IMG/VR virus record: IMGVR_UViG_3300032236_000693
Span: 1 to 46,688 of that record
Reading direction: 5' to 3' (one strand)
Origin: a virus
Length of the DNA stretch: 46,688 bases
The notes under the pieces are model-generated. The model saw only the letters and a program-made list of their open reading frames with translations. It was not told the origin of the DNA and ran no database searches. This document shows, piece by piece, positions 1-7,518 of the stretch (within the stretch, counting starts at the first letter, position 1; each line of letters begins with the position of its first letter). Position numbers and translations under genes: made by a program.

Positions 1-1088
1 TTACACTTGCCAATGGTACAGTAATTTCTGATGGCGAATCAGGTCTATTTGTAGATTCATTGAATTTCAACGAAACAGGTAATCTTGTATTCTATAACAC
101 AGTAACAAAAGAAATTACTTATGGTGCTTACGCTGATTTAAATTCATCACATCTTGCTAATGGTTCACATACATGGACAGTTTCTGCTGATACAGGTGCT
201 TTATATTCCGATTTAGGTACAGAACTTGCATGTTCAGCAAACAGTGTTATTCTTGGACAAAATGTAGATTTTACCAATTCAAATCCTGGTCGTGTTGCAA
301 TTGGTTATAATGCAGCACAAACATCACAAGCAATGGATGCAGTTGCAATTGGTACAAGTGCGGGTAATTATCAACAAGATATTTCTGCCATTGCAATTGG
401 TAATGGTGCTGGTGAAAACAATCAATCATTCAGTGGTGTTGCAGTCGGCCGTTGGGCAGGTCAAACATCACAAGGATGGGATTCAGTTGCCGTTGGTCGT
501 AGAGCAGGTAGAAATAATCAAGGTAGTTACTCTGTTGCGATGGGTTGGGGTGCTGGTGTAGACTATCAAGGTTCTCATGCAGTTGCTATTGGTGATTCTG
601 CTGGTGGTGGTAATCAAAGTCAATATGCTGTTGCGATTGGTGACCAAGCAGGTAACACTTCACAAGGTTGGGCAGCGACTTCTCTAGGTCACCATGCCGG
701 TCAATACAACCAAAGTTCTGTTGCTGTTGCGATTGGTGCTTCTGCCGGTCAAACTTCTCAAGGCCAAGCTGCTGTTGCAATTGGTAGATTTGCTGGTGCA
801 TATGAACAGAACACTAAAGCTGTTGCTATCGGCCGTTATGCTGGTAACTACCAACAAGGCACTAACTCTATCGCAATTGGTGAATATGCCGGTCAAAATA
901 GTCAAGCACCAAATTCTATTGTTTTGAATGCTTCAGGTTATGAACTAGATGGTTCCACATCAGGTTTCTTTGTTAATCCGATTGCTTATACAGCAACACA
1001 GGATGCAACATATGATGGTTTGATGTTCTACAATTCAAATACAAAAGAAGTTCGTTATTCATACGCATTGGATGGTGGATCGTTCTAA
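1..1088 (+). CDS. Tail fibre/adhesin with YadA-head-like repeats (5' truncated by window)
   Basis: The frame is open to the left edge, so the gene starts outside the window. The TTG at 60 is internal, because readable fibre sequence (LANGTVISDGESG) precedes it. The core is 13 tandem 16-residue units of the pattern xVAIGxxAGxxxQxxx (291-914). Such AIG/AG repeats are typical of the left-handed beta-roll head of YadA/Hia trimeric autotransporter adhesins and occur in some phage fibres. The short blocks flanking the repeats resemble each other (LVFYNTVTKEITYG before, LMFYNSNTKEVRYS after). The protein ends in DGGSF, as the next gene ends in DGGTF. A trimeric, distal receptor-binding fibre is inferred. 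Confidence 0.75.
   Translation, partial: TLANGTVISDGESGLFVDSLNFNETGNLVFYNTVTKEITYGAYADLNSSHLANGSHTWTVSADTGALYSDLGTELACSANSVILGQNVDFTNSNPGRVAIGYNAAQTSQAMDAVAIGTSAGNYQQDISAIAIGNGAGENNQSFSGVAVGRWAGQTSQGWDSVAVGRRAGRNNQGSYSVAMGWGAGVDYQGSHAVAIGDSAGGGNQSQYAVAIGDQAGNTSQGWAATSLGHHAGQYNQSSVAVAIGASAGQTSQGQAAVAIGRFAGAYEQNTKAVAIGRYAGNYQQGTNSIAIGEYAGQNSQAPNSIVLNASGYELDGSTSGFFVNPIAYTATQDATYDGLMFYNSNTKEVRYSYALDGGSF
291..914 (+). repeat. 13 x 48-bp coding repeat (YadA-like 16-mers)
   Basis: Thirteen consecutive 48-bp units, each encoding 16 residues with AIG near the start, AG at residues 8-9 and Gln at residue 13. The units are in register with no indels. They are diverged at DNA level, so the array is old or under selection rather than a recent expansion. 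Confidence 0.85.
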
Positions 1089-1128
1089 TATGAGTTGATA
1101 TATATTATTTTAATTATAGGAGTTTGAA

Positions 1129-1797
1129 ATGAGTCAAGAAAAATATTCTGGTTATTATGTTGAATTATTAACATCCACTTTACAGGACCAAGTTCTTCAA
1201 AATATTTCACTGAGAGCCAAAGAAAAGGTTAACGGTGAAATATTTGAAGAGGTCACAAAAGGATATCAAACTGTATTGGCTGAAAATGAAACTTTAAAAA
1301 TTGATAAAGAAAAATCTCTATCAGAAAAAGAAGTTTCAAAAAATGCCGAAATAGAATCTTTGAAAAAACAACTCAGTGATGTTCAGTCAATTAAAAATAA
1401 TGAAATAGAAAATTTAAAAAGACGAAATGCTGAACAGGTCCAACAGTTACAATCATCTAAAAATAATGAAACCGATAATTTGAATAAAAAAATTGTTGAT
1501 TTACAAAATAATATAACGAACCTACAAAGTGAGATAAATAAATCAAATCAGGTTCGTTCGGAATATGAAAAAGTGAAACAACAATTGACACATATGGACA
1601 CTTTTAGAAATCAATTAATTGAACTTCAAAAAGTGGTTACTGAAAAAGATGGTACTATTGAAGAATTGAATCAACAGATATTGACTTTACAATCAACTCC
1701 GACCAAACGAAAGAAAGTCAGTTCTAAACCAGAAACTAATACATTAGAAGAAAGTTTAGTAACTGTAGATGCAACTAGAGATGGTGGAACTTTTTAA
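1129..1797 (+). CDS. Coiled-coil structural protein
   Basis: A 222-residue protein that I cannot assign to a named family. ATG with a good Shine-Dalgarno (TAGGAG) sits 40 bases after the preceding fibre gene. Residues about 55-185 are rich in Lys, Glu, Gln and Asn, with regularly spaced Leu/Ile (for example NEIENLKRRNAEQVQQL), indicating a long coiled coil. The C-terminus ends DATRDGGTF, echoing the LDGGSF end of the gene before it. It lies inside the fibre cluster, so it could be a fibre linker, a trimerisation rod or an assembly chaperone. It could equally be a non-virion protein. The tail similarity suggests a shared assembly signal, but this is inference. Confidence 0.7.
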   Translation: MSQEKYSGYYVELLTSTLQDQVLQNISLRAKEKVNGEIFEEVTKGYQTVLAENETLKIDKEKSLSEKEVSKNAEIESLKKQLSDVQSIKNNEIENLKRRNAEQVQQLQSSKNNETDNLNKKIVDLQNNITNLQSEINKSNQVRSEYEKVKQQLTHMDTFRNQLIELQKVVTEKDGTIEELNQQILTLQSTPTKRKKVSSKPETNTLEESLVTVDATRDGGTF

Positions 1798-1801
1798 GTA
1801 A

Positions 1802-4800
1802 ATGTCAAATACTTCAATACAGTTAAAAAAATCAGGCATAACAGGAAACACACCGGTAGATTTACAACACGGTGAAGTTGCCATCAACTATGCCGATGGT
1901 AAACTGTATTATAAAAGTAGCATTGATGATATAAAATATATCACCAACCAAGATTCTTTTGCTACAATGAATGTAAACAATTCTTTGGTGTTAGCAGCAA
2001 CACCAACAGATACATTATCATTAACTTCAAGTAATGATATTACGATATTGGCAAACACAATATCAAAAACAATTACAATTGGTTCTAATAGTGTTGCAGG
2101 CTCTTATGCCAATGCAGCATTTGCACAAGCTAATGCTGCTTATAATTTGGCAAATACAATTTCTGGTGGTACAGTAGATAGTACTGCAAGAGACATTGCT
2201 AATTCGGCATTTATACAAGCCAATGCAGCATTCACTTATGCAAATACAATGTCGCCACAAGACAATGTGGCAAGAGATACTGCTAACTCAGCAGCTCTAT
2301 ATGCTAACAGTGCTTTTAGTCAAGCAAATGCTGCCTTTGAAAAGGCCAATACCGGTTCACCATTATTAAAAGTTGGTTTGGCCGATGAATTTGATGCTAT
2401 CAGTAATGTAATATCTGATGTAACTCAAATCAATTTTGATTCATTTACTGGTTTTAAACTTGCTGATTTGGGTGCAGGTAATGTCAAAGTATCTTTGGCA
2501 AGTAGTTTTAAAACATGGCAAGTTGATGGACAAACAGACTTAGTTGCCCACGGTGAAGATACAATTAAATTTGCAACAGCAAATGGTATTGTAATTACTA
2601 CACATCCAACTCCTGATCCAGTTAAAACAATTACGTTTGATGGTTTGCCAATTTTTAATGCAGCAAATATATCTTATTCTCAGGCCAATGTAGCATTCAA
2701 TCAGGCAAATGCGGCATTTATACAAGCCAATACACCTTCATATGTGGCCAATTCAGCATCATTATATGCTAATGGTGCTTTCATTCAAGCCAATGCTGCT
2801 TTCATAAAAGCAAATACAGAACCAACCAGATTATACAATAATGGTTATGAAGTTGCATTACAACCATCAGGATTATTAAAAACTAAAAATATTGAAATTG
2901 ATAACACAATTCAAGGTGGTCCATATTCACGCAATACTTTGTATATGGGTGATACGATTAAACTTGAAACAGTCGATTATGAAATTCAATTTAAAGTTAA
3001 TGGTTATGAATGGGACTTACATGCTGATGGATCAATAAGATTTCCTGATGGTTCACTTCAAAATACTGCATGGACGAATGTTGCTGTAGATAACGTTGCA
3101 AGATATGTTGCTAATGCATCTTTTATACAAGCGAATTCATCATATGATACTGCCAATTCGGCTGGTTCTTATGCTAACAGTTCTTTTGTACAAGCAAATG
3201 CTTCATTTGGTGCTGCTAACTCATCTGCAATATATGCCAATGGTGCTTTTGTACAAGCGAATTCTTCATCAGTATATGCAAATGGTGCTTTTGCACAAGC
3301 AAATGCAGTATTTATTTTAGCCAATGCAATAAGTTCCGGTTCAACAACAACTGGTTCATACGCTAATTCTGCGTTTGATTCGGCAAATTCAGCCAGTATC
3401 TATGCCAATTCAGCATTTAATACCGCAAATTCTGGTGCCACATATGCTAATGGTTCTTTTGCACAATCTAATTCTGCATATGCACAAGCGAATTCTTCAT
3501 CAGTATATGCCAATTCAGCATTTTCATATGCTAATGGTGCATATAATCAAGCAAATTCATCTTCGTTATATGCTAATGGCTCCTTTGCACAATCTAACGC
3601 AGCATTTGGTCAAGCTAATTCCGCTGCATCATATGCTAATGGTGCATTTGGTACGGCAAATTCAGCAGCATCATACGCAAATTCGGCTTACTCACAATCC
3701 AATAGTGCTTCTTTGTATGCCAATAGTGCTTTTATACAAGCTAATGCTGCTTATCAATCTCAGAATACTACCGGCACATATGCCAATTCAGCATACACGC
3801 AGGCTAATGGTGCCTTTATACAAGCCAATGGTGCATTTGGTACCGCAAATTCATCTAGCTCTTATGCTAACGGTGCTTTTGTACAAGCAAATGCTTCTTA
3901 TGGTCAAGCAAACTCGGCTGGTCTATATGCCAATGCGGCATTCTTAAAAGCTAATTCTGCCAATACATTGGCAAATTCTAAAGCTGCCGTATACACACAA
4001 GACACTGCACCAACCGGTATCAATGTAGATGATATTTGGATTGATAGTTCTAGTGGTATTGAATATGTAAACGTTCGTTCAAATAATGCCACACAATGGG
4101 TTGAGTTTGGTACAACAGGAACACCACTGAATGGTACTGGTGGTTTAGGTTTCTCAGAACAAACAATGTATGGTGTTGATGCCGGTACAGATGTAACAAT
4201 TCAACAGATAGGTACAGGCAGTATTAATCTATCTGCATCAAATGTTAACACGACTGCCAATCTAAATGCACCTTTTATTACTGTAAGAAATGCAACTTTC
4301 TCATCATCAGAAGCAGCAGTAAAAATTATTGGTTCAAGCACAGGTGCAGAATCTTTGCCAGTTAATTCTGGTTACATGTTAAATGTTACAGGTAGAGACA
4401 ATCTACCAAGTCGTATTGTAAACTCTGCTTATGGCACAGGTGCATATGCATTGGTTGCTGGTCGTGCTGCGAGAGGTAATATTGCAAATCCACAAGCAGT
4501 TCAAGCTGGAGATGTTATTGCTCGTTACTCAGGTAACGGTCACGATGGTACCGGATTTGCAACATTAGGCACTGGTCGAATTGATATTGTTGCAACAGAA
4601 AATCACACACCAACAAGCAAAGGCACTAGAATAGAATTTTCGACAGTTGAAACTGGTTCAAATGTATTCACTGAAATTGCTTCATTTAATGGTAAGACAG
4701 TTATATTTACAGGTAATGTAGTATCAAATAATTCAATTACTAATACTTCATATTTTTCAAATATTAAAATTAATAATGGTATTATCTATCCTGTAAAAAA

Positions 4801-5125
4801 TGCCTCAGCAAATACAACACAATATGTAGACTATGCAAATGGTTCTTTACAATTAATCAACTTAACTGGTACAACAACAATAGTACATCAAAATATTTCA
4901 CCAGGAAGAAACTACACAGTGATTGCACATAACAATTCTGGTGTAGACTGTACTGTTAATCTTGGTGTACCTTCATTAAATTGTACTGCAACAAGAGATA
5001 AGAATGGTAAATATAATGCACCTGCAAATTCAATACCAATATTTGCCGGCACAAGTGCATCATATCAATTCATAACATTTGGTACAGATTTAGCAAATAC
5101 ATATTGTGTGATTACACCAACATAA
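1802..5125 (+). CDS. Large tail fibre with N-terminal attachment domain and xANxAFx heptad repeats
   Basis: A 1107-residue fibre. The N-terminal ~50 residues (IQLKKSG...GEVAINYADGKLYYK) match the Mtd_N/hyaluronidase-type N-terminal module common at the virion-proximal end of phage fibres. Three blocks of seven-residue repeats, such as YANSAFI-QANAAFT, occupy residues about 100-183, 284-340 and 433-724. Their Ala/aromatic spacing suits a trimeric coiled coil. A small module (DTAPTGINVDDIWIDS...WVEFGTTG, about 732-775) recurs near the C-terminus of the next gene. The C-terminal ~330 residues look beta-rich and probably form the tip. It begins 4 bases after the preceding stop with no clear Shine-Dalgarno, so translational coupling is likely. 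Confidence 0.85.
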   Translation: MSNTSIQLKKSGITGNTPVDLQHGEVAINYADGKLYYKSSIDDIKYITNQDSFATMNVNNSLVLAATPTDTLSLTSSNDITILANTISKTITIGSNSVAGSYANAAFAQANAAYNLANTISGGTVDSTARDIANSAFIQANAAFTYANTMSPQDNVARDTANSAALYANSAFSQANAAFEKANTGSPLLKVGLADEFDAISNVISDVTQINFDSFTGFKLADLGAGNVKVSLASSFKTWQVDGQTDLVAHGEDTIKFATANGIVITTHPTPDPVKTITFDGLPIFNAANISYSQANVAFNQANAAFIQANTPSYVANSASLYANGAFIQANAAFIKANTEPTRLYNNGYEVALQPSGLLKTKNIEIDNTIQGGPYSRNTLYMGDTIKLETVDYEIQFKVNGYEWDLHADGSIRFPDGSLQNTAWTNVAVDNVARYVANASFIQANSSYDTANSAGSYANSSFVQANASFGAANSSAIYANGAFVQANSSSVYANGAFAQANAVFILANAISSGSTTTGSYANSAFDSANSASIYANSAFNTANSGATYANGSFAQSNSAYAQANSSSVYANSAFSYANGAYNQANSSSLYANGSFAQSNAAFGQANSAASYANGAFGTANSAASYANSAYSQSNSASLYANSAFIQANAAYQSQNTTGTYANSAYTQANGAFIQANGAFGTANSSSSYANGAFVQANASYGQANSAGLYANAAFLKANSANTLANSKAAVYTQDTAPTGINVDDIWIDSSSGIEYVNVRSNNATQWVEFGTTGTPLNGTGGLGFSEQTMYGVDAGTDVTIQQIGTGSINLSASNVNTTANLNAPFITVRNATFSSSEAAVKIIGSSTGAESLPVNSGYMLNVTGRDNLPSRIVNSAYGTGAYALVAGRAARGNIANPQAVQAGDVIARYSGNGHDGTGFATLGTGRIDIVATENHTPTSKGTRIEFSTVETGSNVFTEIASFNGKTVIFTGNVVSNNSITNTSYFSNIKINNGIIYPVKNASANTTQYVDYANGSLQLINLTGTTTIVHQNISPGRNYTVIAHNNSGVDCTVNLGVPSLNCTATRDKNGKYNAPANSIPIFAGTSASYQFITFGTDLANTYCVITPT

Positions 5126-5138
5126 GAATAAATAGACC

Positions 5139-7178
5139 ATGTCATTTAGTTTTCCAACATCACCTTCAGTTAATGAATTATATACCTTTGGGAATAAAAC
5201 CTGGAGGTATAATGGTACAGGCTGGGAACTCGTTACAAATATTGATGTTGCACAAACAGCATGGGATAAAGCTAACTTGGCTGCTGTTCAAGCCAATACA
5301 GCAACAGTATTAGCACAAGGTGCTTTCGATAACTCAAATACAAAATTCAGTACAACGGGCGGTTCAATAACCGGCAACGTTTCTATTGCTGGTAATTTAT
5401 CTGTTAGTGGAAATATTTCATATACTGGTAACGTTACTTCTGTTACTATCAGAGGTAATAGCGGTCAATTTTTTGGTAATACAACTACAGGCTTTAATGC
5501 TTTGTATGCTGGACTTCCAACTGGTTATTTAATTGATCCTCAAACAGTACTTCAATTATCATCAAACTATGATGGATACACTGCAATAAGTTTTGAAAAT
5601 CAAAATCATGGTCAATTTGCATCAGCAGATTTGTTTTTAACTCCTGATAATGGTTCAGCCAACGACACATTCTTAGACGTTGGTATTGGCAGTAGCACTT
5701 ATAATTATCCCGGTTATGGTGTTATTAGACCAAATGATGCATATGTTATTGCTTATGGTAATACAAATACCAATGGCGGTAACTTAATATTAAATAGTGC
5801 CTTAAATGACATTATGTTTGTTGCTGGTGGTACAGACCATGACAGTGTGATTATGCGTGTACAAGCAACCAACAATGTTGTTATAATACCACAAAATCCA
5901 AGTACATCAATAGACACAGGTGTTTTAGTTGTCGGCGGTGGTGTAGGTGTTGCAGGTAACGTATATGCTGGTGCAGTCTACAGTGGTTCATTTAATTATA
6001 TTAATGGTGTATCAATAACAGATAATGCTAATGCAGCATTTTTACAAGCAAATGCGGCTTACCAGTCACAAAATACCACTGGTTTTTATGCTAATTCGGC
6101 TTACTCACAAGCAAATGGTGCTTCTCTTTATGCCAATGGTGCTTTCACAAAAGCAAATGCGGCTTATCAATCACAGAATACCACTGGTACATACGCTAAT
6201 TCAGCATTTCTTGCAGCAAATACCGCTGACTCTAAAGCAGTAACAGCAGGTTCTTATGCTAACAGTGCATACACTCAAGCAAACACAGCAACTAATAATG
6301 CAGCTGGTGCCTCACTGTATGCAAATGGTGCTTTTGTACAAGCAAATGCGGCTTACCAGTCACAGAATACCACTGGTTCTTATGCTAATAATGCTTTCTT
6401 ACAAGCCAATGCATCATTTGGTACTGCCAATTCTGGTGCTTTATATGCAAATTCAGCATTTCTTGCAGCAAATGCTGCTGATTCAAAAGCAGTAACAGCA
6501 GGTTCCTATGCCAACTCAGCATACACACAAGCAAATACAGCCACAACAAATGCTGCTACAGCAGATTCTAAAGCAGTAACAGCAGGTTCTTATGCTAACA
6601 GTGCATATACACAGGCAAACACTGCAACTAATAATGCAGCTGGTGCCTCACTGTATGCAAACGGTGCTTTTATACAAGCAAATGCTTCATTTGGCATTGC
6701 AAATTCTGGTGCTTCATATGCTAACAGTGCCTTCACACAAGCCAATGCTGCTTATGAGCAGGCTAATTCAGCTGGTTCATATGCCAACTCAGCATTTCTT
6801 GCAGCAAATACCGCTGACTCTAAAGCAGTAACTGCTGGATCATATGCCAATTCAGGATATATACAAGCAAATACTGCTACTAATAATGCAGCTGGTGCTT
6901 CTTTGTATGCCAATGCAGCATTTATTCAAGCCAATGCAGCATTCGCACAAGCAAATACTTCAAGTGGTGGAAGTGGTAAAACATATACATTCTATCAAAA
7001 CACTGCTCCTAGTAGTGCCAATACAAATGATTTATGGATGAATAGTGATACTGGTACAATGTATGAAAATGTAAATGGTGCAACTCCAACATGGGTTGAA
7101 TTTGGGCCAACAACTACAGGAGCTTCAACTGTTTCCAATACAGATTTATTACTTCCATTTTTGTTAATGAGTATCTAA
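5139..7178 (+). CDS. Tail fibre with heptad repeats
   Basis: A 679-residue fibre. It opens with MSFSFPTSPSVNELYTFG and KTWRYNG, an N-terminal module shared with the fibre gene at 10280. Residues about 65-100 carry ITGNVSIAGNLSVSGN-type beta repeats, seen in many phage fibres before a knob. Residues about 295-607 are xANxAFx heptads, with several DNA blocks repeated almost exactly (see the repeat entries). The C-terminus (NTAPSSANTNDLWMNS...WVEFGPT) is homologous to a module in the preceding gene. No strong ribosome-binding site is visible. Confidence 0.85.
   Translation: MSFSFPTSPSVNELYTFGNKTWRYNGTGWELVTNIDVAQTAWDKANLAAVQANTATVLAQGAFDNSNTKFSTTGGSITGNVSIAGNLSVSGNISYTGNVTSVTIRGNSGQFFGNTTTGFNALYAGLPTGYLIDPQTVLQLSSNYDGYTAISFENQNHGQFASADLFLTPDNGSANDTFLDVGIGSSTYNYPGYGVIRPNDAYVIAYGNTNTNGGNLILNSALNDIMFVAGGTDHDSVIMRVQATNNVVIIPQNPSTSIDTGVLVVGGGVGVAGNVYAGAVYSGSFNYINGVSITDNANAAFLQANAAYQSQNTTGFYANSAYSQANGASLYANGAFTKANAAYQSQNTTGTYANSAFLAANTADSKAVTAGSYANSAYTQANTATNNAAGASLYANGAFVQANAAYQSQNTTGSYANNAFLQANASFGTANSGALYANSAFLAANAADSKAVTAGSYANSAYTQANTATTNAATADSKAVTAGSYANSAYTQANTATNNAAGASLYANGAFIQANASFGIANSGASYANSAFTQANAAYEQANSAGSYANSAFLAANTADSKAVTAGSYANSGYIQANTATNNAAGASLYANAAFIQANAAFAQANTSSGGSGKTYTFYQNTAPSSANTNDLWMNSDTGTMYENVNGATPTWVEFGPTTTGASTVSNTDLLLPFLLMSI
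6201..6244 (+). repeat. Direct repeat A, copy 1 (44 bp)
   Basis: A 44-bp block identical to 6789-6832. The offset is 588 bp, exactly 28 heptads, so recombination between the copies would keep the reading frame and the heptad register. Confidence 0.85.
6231..6340 (+). repeat. Direct repeat B, copy 1 (~110 bp)
   Basis: The first 41 bases (6231-6271) are identical to 6567-6607, and the similarity continues with few mismatches to about 6340/6676. The offset is 336 bp, which is 16 heptads. Confidence 0.8.
6567..6676 (+). repeat. Direct repeat B, copy 2 (~110 bp)
   Basis: Near-identical to 6231-6340. Together with repeat A it shows that the heptad rod has grown by in-register duplication. Confidence 0.8.
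6789..6832 (+). repeat. Direct repeat A, copy 2 (44 bp)
   Basis: Identical to 6201-6244 within the same fibre gene. It encodes the AFLAANTADSKAVT segment. Confidence 0.85.
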
Positions 7179-7188
7179 GGATTTTAAA

Positions 7189-7518
7189 ATGACAACAACA
7201 TATAGAGTTTTAGGGCAAACAAACCCAGCAGCAAATACATTGACAACATTGTACACTGTACCAACAGGTACACAAACAATTATCAGTACAGTCACGGTTT
7301 GTAATCAATCAGCAAACACAGCATCTTTTAAACTCGCTGTTCGACCAGCGGGTGCAGCAATTGATCCTAAACATTATATTAACTACAATACACCAATTCC
7401 TGGTAATGACTCTATTTCTGTAAAAATTGCAATGACGTTGGCAACCACAGATGTAATATCTGTAAATGCTAGTTCAAGTTTGGTTAGTTTTGGTGCATTT
7501 GGAAGCGAGTTAAGTTAA
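7189..7518 (+). CDS. Small beta-rich virion-associated protein
   Basis: 109 residues, ATG with an AAGGA ribosome-binding site. The alternating hydrophobic pattern (TQTIISTVTVCNQSANTASFKLAV) suggests a compact beta-sandwich with no signal peptide or membrane segment. It is sandwiched between fibre genes and its stop overlaps the next ATG (TAATG). It could be a fibre hinge, collar or capping protein. I do not recognise a named family, and the role rests on context. Confidence 0.7.
   Translation: MTTTYRVLGQTNPAANTLTTLYTVPTGTQTIISTVTVCNQSANTASFKLAVRPAGAAIDPKHYINYNTPIPGNDSISVKIAMTLATTDVISVNASSSLVSFGAFGSELS

Noticed and set aside
291-914. Regular 48-bp repeats as a CRISPR array
   Set aside because: The units are contiguous coding repeats without unique spacers and keep one reading frame.
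5127-5134. AATAAATA resembling a late promoter before the 5139 fibre
   Set aside because: It is only 5 bases from the ATG, so transcription would start at or within the gene; probably chance in AT-rich DNA.
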